Notes: a model not told the origin generated them from the letters alone. 64,000 nt of DNA from CBDBBY01 sp965203215 (GCA_965203215.1 CBDBBY010000001.1:4712001-4776000); one strand, 5' to 3'; counted from the stretch's first letter, positions 27,241-36,720 are shown. Program-made: numbers and translations.

Positions 27241-29151
27241 TCATTCCTGATCGAATTCCTTTGCGGCATTGAACGCTCCGAAGCTTCCGTAGACGCCGCC
27301 TGAGCGCTCCAAATCTCTCGAGCAACCGGAGCCGAAGTACTTGCACCTTTCGTCGCCTCTCAAGAACCAGTGGCCGGCTGTCTCGAGGTCCTTCAGGTCG
27401 TTGTTCGTGGGACCGTAAAATCTTCCTCCGAACTGCGACGTTCCGGGTTGGAGCGTTGTTGTTCCGGAGGGGGTGTACGCAGTCGTCACGGTCGTGTCGA
27501 ACATGTCGGTTTTGTCTCTCCAGCTTCCGCCGGTCTTTGTCTGAAGGAACACGCCGCCCTTGTAAGTTCCGTCCGCGTTGATTGTAGCCGGAGAGCTTTT
27601 GTAGGCGTCATCGTTTGCGTCACTGAAAACTCCGTTCGCATCCGCATTGTTCTTGTAAGCTGCTCCCGCCAGCACCAAGCGCTCCGTCTGGTCGGGATCG
27701 ACGATTCCGAAGTGCCTGTGCCACACTCCGTCAGGCCCGATCATGCGGAAATTGGAGATTGCGCCCGTAACTCCGCCGCCTCCCGATCCGCCGATTTGCA
27801 CATTGAGAGTGATGTCGGCGATCAACTCTTCCCGTTCGCCGCGCCGCTGGTCGCCGCCGGCCAAATGCAAGTAGCGGTGGGCCATCGTTCTTCCCGTGAA
27901 AGTCGCGGTTACGGGTGACGAGATGTCGGTCGTCCGGGCATCTTCGGAATCGGCGAATGCCTCGTAGCCGAAATGCAGCGCCTGCGCGCGGGCGACTTTC
28001 TGGAAACTGCCGAAATTGTCGGAATATACGAACAATCCGTAGGCGGCGTAGGACAGATATCTATTTTCGTCGTCCCCTGTATTGGGCGGATGATCGCTGT
28101 CTTCCAAATTCAGGTCGATTTTTCCGAGGTTGGTCAGCCACATCTCGTAGGACCCCAAATCCTCCCGGTTGGAGTTGTAAGTGTAATCGAACTGGGCTGC
28201 GATATTTCTGTCGAGGCCGCTGGTTCCTTCCCGCAACGGCACTCGAACATTCCAGTACCATGCGGGATAGGTGTTGGGAGCCGCCGCCGGAAGCCCGAAC
28301 GTGACCTGGACGTCGTCGAAATTCCAGTTGGTGCAATCCGCGGTGGCGTCGGTCAAGTCGGAAAAGCACCCTTCCAGACGCTTGGCTGGGTCTGGGTGGT
28401 TGTCCAAACCTGTACCGGTGTCGTCATCGGTTCCAAATATGCCGTCCGGACCTACGCGGGTGGCCCGGGGCGTGTCCAGGCCATCGTCCAATGTTCCCGC
28501 AATGCCGTCCGGGCCGGTCGAGTACCAGCTGTTGAAGTATTCTCCGATGTCGAATCGCCGCTGGAAATCGAAATAAACGGCGTTGCCGCGCATTTTGTAG
28601 ACGAGGCCGTTGGCCGTCGGCTGCAGCGAGTAGTTCAGCACTCCGTCGGAATAGTAAAGGTTGGTGGTCAATCCGCCGGCGGTAGGTACAGGCGGGGTTC
28701 CGTCGTCGCCTTGAATAAATTCAAGATCTCCGGAGTTCCCCATCCGAATTGTTATCGAATTGACCGGAAATTCTTCCGTCGCAGCGCTTGCGCCGGGCAC
28801 GAACAGCGATTTCCCGTCTTCATACCTGACCGCAGTCTTCAACACCTGAAGCCGCGCACTGTCTGCCGTCCCGGTTCCAAGAGTGTCGGTCGCGGCAGCG
28901 CGCGGAGTCCGTGCAAACATGCTGGATGCTTCAGATGCGGCGACCGTCGCTGGCGTTTCAATGAAAGGCCCTGTCGTCGGCTCCCTCGCAGCCCAAATCA
29001 GGCTCGAGTGCTCGTCCGCCAGTTTCGGCGCAACCAGTTTCGGCGCAACGGGTCCGGTCGCTTCGGCCGTCCCCGGAGACTGCCCGCTCCCGCTGCAAGC
29101 TGCAAGAACGAAGGCAGCAATGCTCGAACTTACCCAAAATCGCTTACCCAT
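27241..29151 (-). CDS. Large surface-type lipoprotein B' (TbpB-like C-terminal domain)
   Basis: 636 residues. The lipoprotein signal is MGKRFWVSSSIAAFVLAAC with lipidated C19. A ~100-residue Ser/Thr/Ala-rich linker follows, then a beta-rich region with the family motifs: GLVYKMRGNAVYFDFQRRFD, YLSYAAYGLFVYSD, LHFGYEAFADSEDARTTD, GRFYGPTNNDL, ETAGHWFLRGDERC and GSFGAFNA. The ending resembles TbpB-like beta-barrel domains, which hold or bind ligands at the cell surface; the ligand is unknown. It has no Ala-rich stalk. It is downstream of A' in the same direction and homologous to B at 34019-35782. The ATG with GAGG eight bases before it is chosen. Confidence 0.75.
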   Translation of the reverse strand: MGKRFWVSSSIAAFVLAACSGSGQSPGTAEATGPVAPKLVAPKLADEHSSLIWAAREPTTGPFIETPATVAASEASSMFARTPRAAATDTLGTGTADSARLQVLKTAVRYEDGKSLFVPGASAATEEFPVNSITIRMGNSGDLEFIQGDDGTPPVPTAGGLTTNLYYSDGVLNYSLQPTANGLVYKMRGNAVYFDFQRRFDIGEYFNSWYSTGPDGIAGTLDDGLDTPRATRVGPDGIFGTDDDTGTGLDNHPDPAKRLEGCFSDLTDATADCTNWNFDDVQVTFGLPAAAPNTYPAWYWNVRVPLREGTSGLDRNIAAQFDYTYNSNREDLGSYEMWLTNLGKIDLNLEDSDHPPNTGDDENRYLSYAAYGLFVYSDNFGSFQKVARAQALHFGYEAFADSEDARTTDISSPVTATFTGRTMAHRYLHLAGGDQRRGEREELIADITLNVQIGGSGGGGVTGAISNFRMIGPDGVWHRHFGIVDPDQTERLVLAGAAYKNNADANGVFSDANDDAYKSSPATINADGTYKGGVFLQTKTGGSWRDKTDMFDTTVTTAYTPSGTTTLQPGTSQFGGRFYGPTNNDLKDLETAGHWFLRGDERCKYFGSGCSRDLERSGGVYGSFGAFNAAKEFDQE

Positions 29152-29231
29152 TGTCATTACCTCATTCGATCCTGAATAGCATTTCCAAGTGCAGCGGAGC
29201 GTCCGTCCACCCGCCCGTTCCGCGCGATTTG

Positions 29232-31460
29232 TCATTCTTCAGACGGTATTTGAACCGCGCCGAAACTGCCGACAATTCCGCCCCAGCGCTTCTTTCGCGT
29301 ATCGCCGGGAAGATACCAGTAGCCGGCTGTCTCAAGCTCGTTCAAATTGTCCCTGGGACCGTACAACGTACCGCTGAACGTCGCAGGACTGGCGTCGAAT
29401 GAGGTCGGATAATCGTCGTAACAGCCGTTGGCGGGGTCGGCGCACCATTCCGTCCAGCTTGCGGACGAATCGAATACCCAGCTAATCGTCCGCCACTGCG
29501 AACCAGTCCAATACTGGTGAAATATCCCTCCTTCGTAGCTCCCGTCGGCGTTGATCTTCGCTCCATCTGCCGAATAATCCTGCGGCCAAATGCCGCTTGT
29601 CGACTTGTAGTCCCTGCTCGCCAAGACCAGCCGATGGTGCTTGTCAGGTTCGTTCTCACCTGTCTGGCGGATCCTTATCGCTTCGTCCCACCTGACCCAA
29701 ACGCCCTCGGGCGCCAATTGCTCGAAATTCAGGAACTCGCCGGAAATCGTGTTGGCGCCCGAACCGATCCTCGCGTTCAAGACGATGTCCGCTCGCAGAT
29801 CGACCCTGAGCGGGTTCTTGTTGTCGAAGTGCTGATACATCAGCGCCATGGTTTTGCCTTGAAAGCTCAGGTTGACGGGCGAGGAGATGTCGGTCGTCTT
29901 TTTGCCCTCGGCATCCTCGAACGCATCGTAGCCGAAGTGGAAACCTTGCATCCTGCTGGGCAGCGCCCCAGTGGAGAGATCCGCCAAAGTGTCCGTATGG
30001 ACGAACATTCCGTAGGCGGCATAAGACAGGAACTGTTCAACATCGTCTTCGGCGTAGCGCCTGCCCTTGGGATATTCCGTTTGCCTGTCGACCCCTCCGT
30101 AATTGGTCACCCAAAGCTCGTAGAGCCCGAGATCCCACAAGGTCCGGCCCTTTTGGAAGTAAGTCAGCAGATTGCTGTGCTGCGCGCTTTGCCCCTCCCT
30201 CAGGGGAACTCGGGAATTCCAATAGTACGAACGCTCTCCGCCGGGATCGGTTCCCGGGGTTCCTGTCCAAGTTACGGACAAGTCGTCGAAATTCCACGCG
30301 GTGCATTTGGCGAGGTCTTTTTGCCAGCAATTGTCGTCGTCGGCCGTGTTGGGTTGACGGTCTGCTCCCAACGACTCCCATGCGTCGATGCTGCTGCCGA
30401 TGTCGAAACGGCGTTGATTGTCATGGAAGGCGACGCCGGCGCCGCCGAATTTGTAGACGATTCTGTTCCCGTCCATCTGAATGGAGGAAACCGGCACTCC
30501 GTCCGTTTTGCTGTAAGTTTCGCCTGTGCCGTCCTGCCCCTGAATCTTGACTTCGCTTGCCGTGGTCGTCCCGATGCGGACGGTCACTTGGCGGAGCGGC
30601 AACTCGTCGGTCGACCCCGGACTGTCAACGGAAATGACGCGCTTGCCATCCGAGTACGGCACCGCCGCCGTCGCGATCGACAGCCGGGCGGATTCCGCCA
30701 ATGCCGTGCCGTCGCTCGCGGCGCGCCGATGGCCGATGATCGTGGCTGTCCCTACGTACGGAGCGGTTCCGGGCGTTCCCGCGACCGGTCCGAGCCTTCT
30801 CGTAAGAGAGGAAGGTGCATCAGGATCCGGATCTTCCGTCGAGGGGACAAGCAGCCGAGCCGCCGCGATCTGCGCTCTGGCCGCAATTCGGAACGCCCGG
30901 GCCTCCACCAGAATTCTCGTCGCGAAGCCCAGCGCCGTCTGCGCCGCCCTCCTCGCTTCGGCGCCCGCGCCGTCCGCGCCTTCAGCCTCCAAGGCGGCCT
31001 CCGCTTCCTGAAGCCCCCTCGCCGCGACTTCGACCGGCGCGGACAGCTGAGCCTCAGCGGTCTGGAGGCGCGTCAGCGCCGCGCTGCGCTCCTCGGGAGT
31101 CGTCGCCTCCTGCGCAAGTTTCTCGGCGGTCCCCACCGCCGCTCGGGCTCTCTCCAGATCCACTTTCGCGGTCAGGGACGTCAAGTGCGCCTGGGCCGCG
31201 TCCCGCTGCAACGTCAAGTCGGCGCGCTGATCCTCCGGCGCGTTCTGTAATTGATCATTGAGATCCTGAAGACGCGTCTGCGCAGCGTCCTGATCGCGTT
31301 CGGCCGCCTGCAGCGCTTCCGATTTCGGCTCCGCCGGTTCGCCTCCGGATCCCGGATCCGTCATGCCGTCGCCCGTCCCCGGCGTGCCGCCGCCGGAGCA
31401 TGCCGCAAGGCCAAGGCCCAAAATGAAGATCGGAATTTTCAACAAACCGAATTTTGCCAT
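29232..31460 (-). CDS. Large surface-type lipoprotein A' with helical stalk
   Basis: 742 residues. The lipobox is ILGLGLAAC, C21. A Gly/Pro/Glu linker (GSGGEPAEP) leads to a ~170-residue Ala/Glu/Arg/Gln-rich coiled-coil stalk, including ALTRLQTAEAQLSAPVEVAA. The beta-rich head has VAFHDNQRRFDIGSSIDAW, SYAAYGMFVHTD, FHFGYDAFEDAEGKKTTD, GTLYGPRDNLNELETAGYWY and WGGIVGSFGA. The last blocks resemble the TbpB-like barrel. The stalk is almost the same as in divergent paralogue A, while the head is much less alike. It starts at the ATG after AAAGAGGCGG. It is the first gene of the leftward arm; B' follows after 80 bases. Confidence 0.78.
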   Translation of the reverse strand: MAKFGLLKIPIFILGLGLAACSGGGTPGTGDGMTDPGSGGEPAEPKSEALQAAERDQDAAQTRLQDLNDQLQNAPEDQRADLTLQRDAAQAHLTSLTAKVDLERARAAVGTAEKLAQEATTPEERSAALTRLQTAEAQLSAPVEVAARGLQEAEAALEAEGADGAGAEARRAAQTALGFATRILVEARAFRIAARAQIAAARLLVPSTEDPDPDAPSSLTRRLGPVAGTPGTAPYVGTATIIGHRRAASDGTALAESARLSIATAAVPYSDGKRVISVDSPGSTDELPLRQVTVRIGTTTASEVKIQGQDGTGETYSKTDGVPVSSIQMDGNRIVYKFGGAGVAFHDNQRRFDIGSSIDAWESLGADRQPNTADDDNCWQKDLAKCTAWNFDDLSVTWTGTPGTDPGGERSYYWNSRVPLREGQSAQHSNLLTYFQKGRTLWDLGLYELWVTNYGGVDRQTEYPKGRRYAEDDVEQFLSYAAYGMFVHTDTLADLSTGALPSRMQGFHFGYDAFEDAEGKKTTDISSPVNLSFQGKTMALMYQHFDNKNPLRVDLRADIVLNARIGSGANTISGEFLNFEQLAPEGVWVRWDEAIRIRQTGENEPDKHHRLVLASRDYKSTSGIWPQDYSADGAKINADGSYEGGIFHQYWTGSQWRTISWVFDSSASWTEWCADPANGCYDDYPTSFDASPATFSGTLYGPRDNLNELETAGYWYLPGDTRKKRWGGIVGSFGAVQIPSEE

Positions 31461-31788
31461 TTTCACCGCCTCTTTGGATTCGAACCGTCGAGGCAAATCG
31501 CCTCGACGGTCTCAAATTACTGATCAGTTTTTTCAACCTTTTAATCCTTGAATCCAACGCGTCAAGCATCACTATTCGTGAGGCTGTGTAATTTCGCATA
31601 GCGCAGGTCATTGTTGCAATTTTGTAACTTTTCGCCCCGCTACGGCGGGGTGATGGGGGGGGTGACTTTTGATTTGATAAATCAACCAAACTGAACTATT
31701 GTCCGTCGCTATTAATCCGAAATCCGCTTGAACTCCACTTTGGAAGTCGAGGGGGACGTTATAGTGTGAATCGATTGAGGCGGCGACG
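31461..31788. promoter_or_regulatory. Divergent control region between lipoprotein operons A' and A
   Basis: 328 bases between two divergent start codons must hold both promoters. Visible structure: a perfect 11-bp stem with a 5-base loop (31484-31510) in the leader of A', ending about 24 bases before its ATG. A smaller stem, CCCCGC/GCGGGG, lies near 31637-31656. A TATAGT hexamer at 31760-31765 may serve A. I found no convincing Fur, RirA or Irr site by eye. Confidence 0.6.
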
Positions 31789-33936
31789 ATGGCGAAGAAC
31801 GGTCTGTGGGTAATCATTTTGGGCCTTGGCCTTGCGGCATGCTCCGGCGGCGGAACGCCGCCCGCCGGGACGGGCGCGCCGGATCCGGGAACGGACGGCG
31901 GCATGACGGATCCGGGATCCGGAGGCGAACCGGCGGATCCGGGATCCGGAGGCGAACCGGCGGAGCCGAAGTCGGAAGCGCTGCAGGCGGCCGAACGCGA
32001 TCAGGCTGATGCGCGGACGCGTCTTCAGGCTGCCGAGCAGCAATTGCAGAACGCGCAAACTTCGGCGGAGCGCGCCGACGCGACGCTGCTGCGGGATGCG
32101 GCTCGGGCGGACGTGACGTCCCTGACCGCGAGAGTGGATCTGGAGAGAGCCCGAGCGGCGGTGCAGGCCGCCGAGGCTCTTGCGCAGGGAGCGACGACTC
32201 CCGAGGAGCGCAGCGCGGCGCTGACGCGCCTCCAGGCTGCGGAGGCTCAGCTGTCCGCGACGGTCGAAGTCGCGGCGAGGGGGCTTCAGGAAGCGGAGGC
32301 CGCCTTGGAGGCTGAAGGCGCGGACGGCGCGGGCGCCGAGGCGAGAACGGCGGCGCAGACGGCGCTGGGCCGGGCGACAAGAATTCTGGTGCAGGCCCGG
32401 GAGTTCCGGACTTCGGCCAGTACGCGGATCGCGGCAGCTCGGCGGCTTGTTCCCGCGGCGCCGGATCCGGGAACGGAGACGGGCGGAGATGCGGGGTCCG
32501 CAGGCACGGCCGCGATCAAGCGTTATCCGCGCGCCGGGGCCGACGGGACGGCCTTGGCGGAATCCGCCCGGCTTAAAATCGCGGCGGCGGCGGTGCCGTA
32601 CTCGGACGGAAAGCGGGTGATCGCGGCGGACAGGTCGGGCTCGGACGAGCTGCCCCTCCGGGATCTCACGCTCCGCATCGGGACGACGACGGCGGGGGAG
32701 GTGAAGATCCAGGGGCGCGACGGCACGGCGGCGACCTACACGGAGACGGACGGGGTTCCTGTCTCGTCGATCAATCTCGGCTCCGGCCGGATCACGTACA
32801 AGTTCGGCGGGGCGGGCGTGGCCTTCCACGACACCCAGCGCCGCTTCGACATCGGGAGCACGAAGGACGCCTGGAAGGATCTGGGCGCGGACGGGCAAGC
32901 GGGAGGGTCCGACGACGGCAATTGCTGGCAGTCGGATCTGGCGAGGTGCTCGGCGTGGAATTCCGACGATCTGGAGATCGCCTGGCAGGCCGGCGACAGC
33001 GGCGGCCGCAATTCCCCGAACGGGGAGCCGGTCTACTACTGGAGCTCCCGGGTTCCGTTTCCGCAGGGCCAGTCCCCCTCGCAGCCGAATCTGCTGCCGA
33101 CGTTCCAGAACGGGCGGAACGACTGGGACCTCGGGCTCTATCAGCTCTGGGTGACGAACCACGGCGGCTACGACAGGAATCTGGAGCCGGCCGCCGGCAA
33201 GGGCCAGCGGTCCCGCGCCGACGACGTGGCGCGGCATCTCAAGTACGCGGCCTACGGGGTGTTCGTCCACACGGACACGCTGACGGACTATTTGCTGCCC
33301 AGCCGGGTGCAGGCGTTCCACTTCGGCTACGACGCGTTCGAGGACAAGGCGGACAAGAGGACCACCGACCTCGCGACGCCGATCAATGTGCGGTTCGACG
33401 GCCGGACGATGGGCTTCATGTATGAGCATTTCAACAACCCGAACCCGGTCCGGGCGGACATAAGGGGAGACGTCGTTCTCAACGCCCGGATCGGCTCGGG
33501 CGCGAACACCATCTCCGGGCAGGTCACGAGCCTGGAGAAGCTGTCACCCGAGGGGCGGTGGGTCCGGTTCGAGAGGGCCGTGAACATCAAAGACGATGCG
33601 GACCGGGCGGACCGGCTGGTGTTCGCCAGCGACGGCTTCGGTCTGAACGGCCAGGATTTCGCGGCGGCCGGCGCGCCGATCGGCGCGGACGGAAGCTACA
33701 AGGGCGGGGCGTACCTGCAGTACTGGGACTCGGCCGACAGCGTTTGGAAGCCGAAGACCTGGGACTTCAACCCCTCCCACAGCTCGAATTCTTCCGAGTT
33801 CGGCGGAACCCTCTACGGCCCCCGCGACGATCTCGAGACCGCCGGCTACTGGTATCTGGAGGGCGACGCCCGCCGGGAGCGCTGGGGCGGCATCGTCGCC
33901 AGCTTCGGAGCGGTGGGGACGGCCGGAACCAATTGA
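31789..33936 (+). CDS. Large surface-type lipoprotein A with helical stalk
   Basis: 715 residues. The lipobox is ILGLGLAAC (C18). A repeated linker (two copies of a DPGSGGEP unit) is followed by an Ala-rich coiled-coil stalk at about 58-225. The beta-rich head has VAFHDTQRRFDIGSTKDAW, KYAAYGVFVHTD, FHFGYDAFEDKADKRTTD, GTLYGPRDDLETAGYWYLEG and RWGGIVASFGA. It is paralogous to A' and divergent from it. GAGG is eight bases before the ATG. The gene is visibly GC-richer than A' and than the housekeeping genes. A long antisense frame over it is a GC artefact. Lipid anchoring at the outer membrane is expected; surface display would need an export helper (Slam type) that is not in this window. Confidence 0.78.
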   Translation: MAKNGLWVIILGLGLAACSGGGTPPAGTGAPDPGTDGGMTDPGSGGEPADPGSGGEPAEPKSEALQAAERDQADARTRLQAAEQQLQNAQTSAERADATLLRDAARADVTSLTARVDLERARAAVQAAEALAQGATTPEERSAALTRLQAAEAQLSATVEVAARGLQEAEAALEAEGADGAGAEARTAAQTALGRATRILVQAREFRTSASTRIAAARRLVPAAPDPGTETGGDAGSAGTAAIKRYPRAGADGTALAESARLKIAAAAVPYSDGKRVIAADRSGSDELPLRDLTLRIGTTTAGEVKIQGRDGTAATYTETDGVPVSSINLGSGRITYKFGGAGVAFHDTQRRFDIGSTKDAWKDLGADGQAGGSDDGNCWQSDLARCSAWNSDDLEIAWQAGDSGGRNSPNGEPVYYWSSRVPFPQGQSPSQPNLLPTFQNGRNDWDLGLYQLWVTNHGGYDRNLEPAAGKGQRSRADDVARHLKYAAYGVFVHTDTLTDYLLPSRVQAFHFGYDAFEDKADKRTTDLATPINVRFDGRTMGFMYEHFNNPNPVRADIRGDVVLNARIGSGANTISGQVTSLEKLSPEGRWVRFERAVNIKDDADRADRLVFASDGFGLNGQDFAAAGAPIGADGSYKGGAYLQYWDSADSVWKPKTWDFNPSHSSNSSEFGGTLYGPRDDLETAGYWYLEGDARRERWGGIVASFGAVGTAGTN

Positions 33937-34018
33937 TGACGACCTCTCTCGCGGCGCGGCCGCCCGGAGCGGGAGCTCCGAGCCGGTCGCGGCGGAACGA
34001 CGAACAGGAGCAAGAAAA

Positions 34019-35782
34019 ATGAAATCGCGAGCTTTGGCACTACTGAGCATCTCCGGGTTGGCGCTGGCGGCCTGCTCCGGCGGGCCGTCGGGTCCGTCGG
34101 GAGGGGCCTCGGAGGCCGGTTCGGACCTGTCGGGGACGGCCGATCCGGCCTCCGAGGCGCTTCTGGGGGTGACGGAATCGCAGTCGCACGGATGGGCGCT
34201 GTCGAGGCCTCCCTCCGGGGCGGTCACGGCGAAGCCTGCCGCGAGGCAGGCCGCTTTCGAGCGGGTCGCGCGAGCCGCGGCGACCGACTCCGCCGGCACG
34301 GGCACCGCCGCCGGCGACAGGCTGCAGATCCGGAAGGACGGAGTTCGGCACGCGTCGGGAAAGACCATGTTCGGACCCGGCGGATCCGGAACGATAGAGG
34401 AGCTGCCCTTGCGGGCGATCACGATCCGGGTGGCGGATGCGCGCGGCAGCGTCTCCGAGCAGGGGAACGACGGGAGCGCCCCGGTTTATACTGCGGGCGC
34501 CGCGACAACGGGTCTGGGGGCCACGGACGGCGAATTGTTCTACTCGGCCCAGGTGACGGAGGACGGGCTTGTCTTCAAGATTGCCGGGAACGCGATCTAT
34601 TTCGATTTCCAGCGCAGGTTCGACATGGGGGTGGATGTGAACGACTGGTACGGCCGCGGGCCCGACGGCGTCCGGGGGACCGACGACGACGGCCCCGGAA
34701 GCGGGAAATGGGACGGGTGCTACACGGACCTTCCCGACGCGACCGCGGACTGCGGGAACTGGATCCATGACGACGTGAAGGTCACGTTCGGCAGGCCCTC
34801 TCCCGCTCCGCACGGCCACCACGCGTGGTACTGGAACACCAGGATCCCCCTGCCGTCCGGCACGAGCGCCAGCGACGCGAACATCAAGGCGGCGTGGGAC
34901 GTTGATTACGTCGAGGCCCGCGACCTGGGCTCCTACGAGCTGTGGATGACGAACCTGGCGCGGATCGACAAGAATCTGGAGAACGCGGAGGGGCCGCCCT
35001 ACACCAGGGACGACGAGGCGCGGTTCCTCTCGCATGCCGCGTACGGCCTGCTCCTCTACAACGACAACATCTCTTCATGGAAAACCGTGGGCCGGCTGAC
35101 GGGATACCATTTCGGCTACGACGCCTTCGCCGACTCGGACGACGCAAGGACGACGGACATCGACAACGCCGTGTCCGCGACGTTCAGGGGCGCGACGATG
35201 GCGCAGATGGTCATGCACCTGACAGGCGCCGGCAATTCGCAACCGCTCAGAGTCGACCTGCGCGGCGACATCGAGCTCAGCGCGAGCATCGGCGGCACCG
35301 GCGGCGGCACGATCTCCGGCGTGGTCTCCGGCTTCGAAATGCTCGGACCGGACGGAACCTGGCATCCGCACGCCGCCATCATCGATCCCAAGAAGCGGGA
35401 GCGCCTTGTCATGACCGGAACGAACTACAAGACCCGGAGGGAGGCGGCGCCGAACGACGGCGTGTTCACCACGGGGAACTACGCCGCGGACGCCGCGGCG
35501 ATCAATGCCGACGGCAGCTACGAAGGCGGCGTGTATCTGCAGTACTACGACGATTCCGACAGCAAGTGGAAGGACAAGACCGCGAAATTCGACACCTACG
35601 TCACCGCGGATGAATCCGTCTTCCGCGGAACGTTCTACGGCCCCGTCACTGACGACCTCTCGGGCCTGGAGACGGCCGGGCACTGGTTTCTTTCGGCCGA
35701 CGCGGCCTGCAACAGAGGCAGCTGCGACAACGCCTTGCTGCGCACCGGCCCCGTCTACGGCAGCTTCGGAGCCGCGCAATAG
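34019..35782 (+). CDS. Large surface-type lipoprotein B
   Basis: 587 residues. The lipobox is SISGLALAAC (C19), with a short Gly/Ser/Pro linker and no long stalk. The beta-rich domain has GLVFKIAGNAIYFDFQRRFD, FLSHAAYGLLLYND, YHFGYDAFADSDDARTTD, GTFYGPVTDDLSGLETAGHW and YGSFGAAQ at the very end. It is homologous along its length to B' and lies 82 bases after A, so A-B mirrors A'-B'. AGGAG is nine bases before the ATG. Like A it is GC-rich. The function is inferred only from the TbpB-like ending. Confidence 0.75.
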   Translation: MKSRALALLSISGLALAACSGGPSGPSGGASEAGSDLSGTADPASEALLGVTESQSHGWALSRPPSGAVTAKPAARQAAFERVARAAATDSAGTGTAAGDRLQIRKDGVRHASGKTMFGPGGSGTIEELPLRAITIRVADARGSVSEQGNDGSAPVYTAGAATTGLGATDGELFYSAQVTEDGLVFKIAGNAIYFDFQRRFDMGVDVNDWYGRGPDGVRGTDDDGPGSGKWDGCYTDLPDATADCGNWIHDDVKVTFGRPSPAPHGHHAWYWNTRIPLPSGTSASDANIKAAWDVDYVEARDLGSYELWMTNLARIDKNLENAEGPPYTRDDEARFLSHAAYGLLLYNDNISSWKTVGRLTGYHFGYDAFADSDDARTTDIDNAVSATFRGATMAQMVMHLTGAGNSQPLRVDLRGDIELSASIGGTGGGTISGVVSGFEMLGPDGTWHPHAAIIDPKKRERLVMTGTNYKTRREAAPNDGVFTTGNYAADAAAINADGSYEGGVYLQYYDDSDSKWKDKTAKFDTYVTADESVFRGTFYGPVTDDLSGLETAGHWFLSADAACNRGSCDNALLRTGPVYGSFGAAQ

Positions 35783-36256
35783 AGGCCGACGCCGGATCGG
35801 CCCGGCGCTCTCCGAGCCGGCATCGGACCGCCGCGCTCCTGCGCGGCGGAGCTTCTTCGGGCCCCTCCGGACAGCCAAGTTCCGCGCGGACAAAATCTGC
35901 ACGGGCGGCAGGTCCGCGAACGCGGAGCGCTGTGCCCGCAAGGGAATAAGCAAGAAGTCGGCGGAATGGCTTTTCCATCGGAAGGCGCGAGGCGCATTCA
36001 AGCAGCCGCATGGTCGAATTCGCCGAACCGACCTCGCTTCGACGACCGGAGCGCTGTCGCCGATGCTCTCGAGATTTCGATCATCCACGCGCTTTCGACC
36101 GGATTGATCGGAAATGCCATGCGGCTTTTCCATCGCGGGAAAAGAATGCTTTGATCCCCGGCAGGCGGCAAAAGCATTTCCGCAATATGAGTCAGTCCAT
36201 CCAGATCTGAATGGAACTCACTGGCCGCCGAGATAAAGCCGTCCGCATGTTTGGCA
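35783..36256. other. Intergenic region after lipoprotein B
   Basis: No supported gene. Short Arg-rich frames on both strands have no start signals. It is probably decayed DNA joining the lipoprotein arm to the IS1634 ruin that follows. Confidence 0.4.
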
Positions 36257-36720
36257 TCATCCGGTCGTACCGCTGCGCCATTCAGTTGAACTTAACGGCG
36301 CAAAAACGCAGATTTCCCTTGGCAGGAACGCGATTCGCCGAATCCCGCCTGCCAGACTCTGGGAACATCTTAGCCGGATTGACGCCGAGGCGCGCTGCGC
36401 CTGGGCGTCCTCTGGATCGTCCTCATCGAACAGGATCGGGGCCAGCCTCCGCTTCATGTGCCATTTGGCGAGGCAGGCGAGCATGCACAAGAAGACGTGG
36501 ATGCGGACGCGAGCTTCGCTGTAGGCGAAGATCGGCCCGACTCTCAGACGCCCGGTCTTGATCTGCCTGAAGGCCCGCTCGACCCGCGCCAAGCTCATTT
36601 ATGCGCCTCCACCGCTTGGTTCGGCCCGATGCTGTCCGCGTCGAGGCTGGCGCGGACGACCCGGAGTCCGTCCTACTCCGCTTTGCGGTCGGTAGAGTGC
36701 CGATAATTCTGCAATTTCAG
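36257..36720 (-). mobile_element. IS1634-family transposase, C-terminal remnant with frameshift
   Basis: The minus strand reads SLARVERAFRQIKTGRLRV, then VRIHVFLCMLACLAKWHMKR. This is the typical C-terminal end of IS1634-type DDE transposases, including the conserved Arg/Glu helix. Upstream, VRASLDADSIGPNQAVEAHK continues the same protein in another phase; a one-base shift at about 36598 joins them. The catalytic domain is absent. The matching N-terminal fragment of this IS class is at 60497-60694. Confidence 0.75.

Noticed and set aside
29517..31250. A 577-residue plus-strand frame opposite lipoprotein A'
   Set aside because: Antisense shadow of A'; composition is uneven and no domain is visible.
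31476..31486. GGTTCGAATCC on the minus strand, like the T-arm of a tRNA
   Set aside because: The bases around it do not form the 5-bp T-stem or an acceptor stem; the surrounding 11-bp hairpin explains the sequence.
31461..31788. Possible iron-regulator box for the TbpB-like lipoproteins
   Set aside because: I looked for Fur-, RirA- and Irr-like palindromes and found none that I would defend; a motif scan would be needed.
31759..33429. A 556-residue open frame on the minus strand opposite lipoprotein A
   Set aside because: Arg/Pro/Val-rich composition typical of the antisense of GC-rich coding DNA, no start signal, and the plus strand has a complete lipoprotein with lipobox and family motifs.
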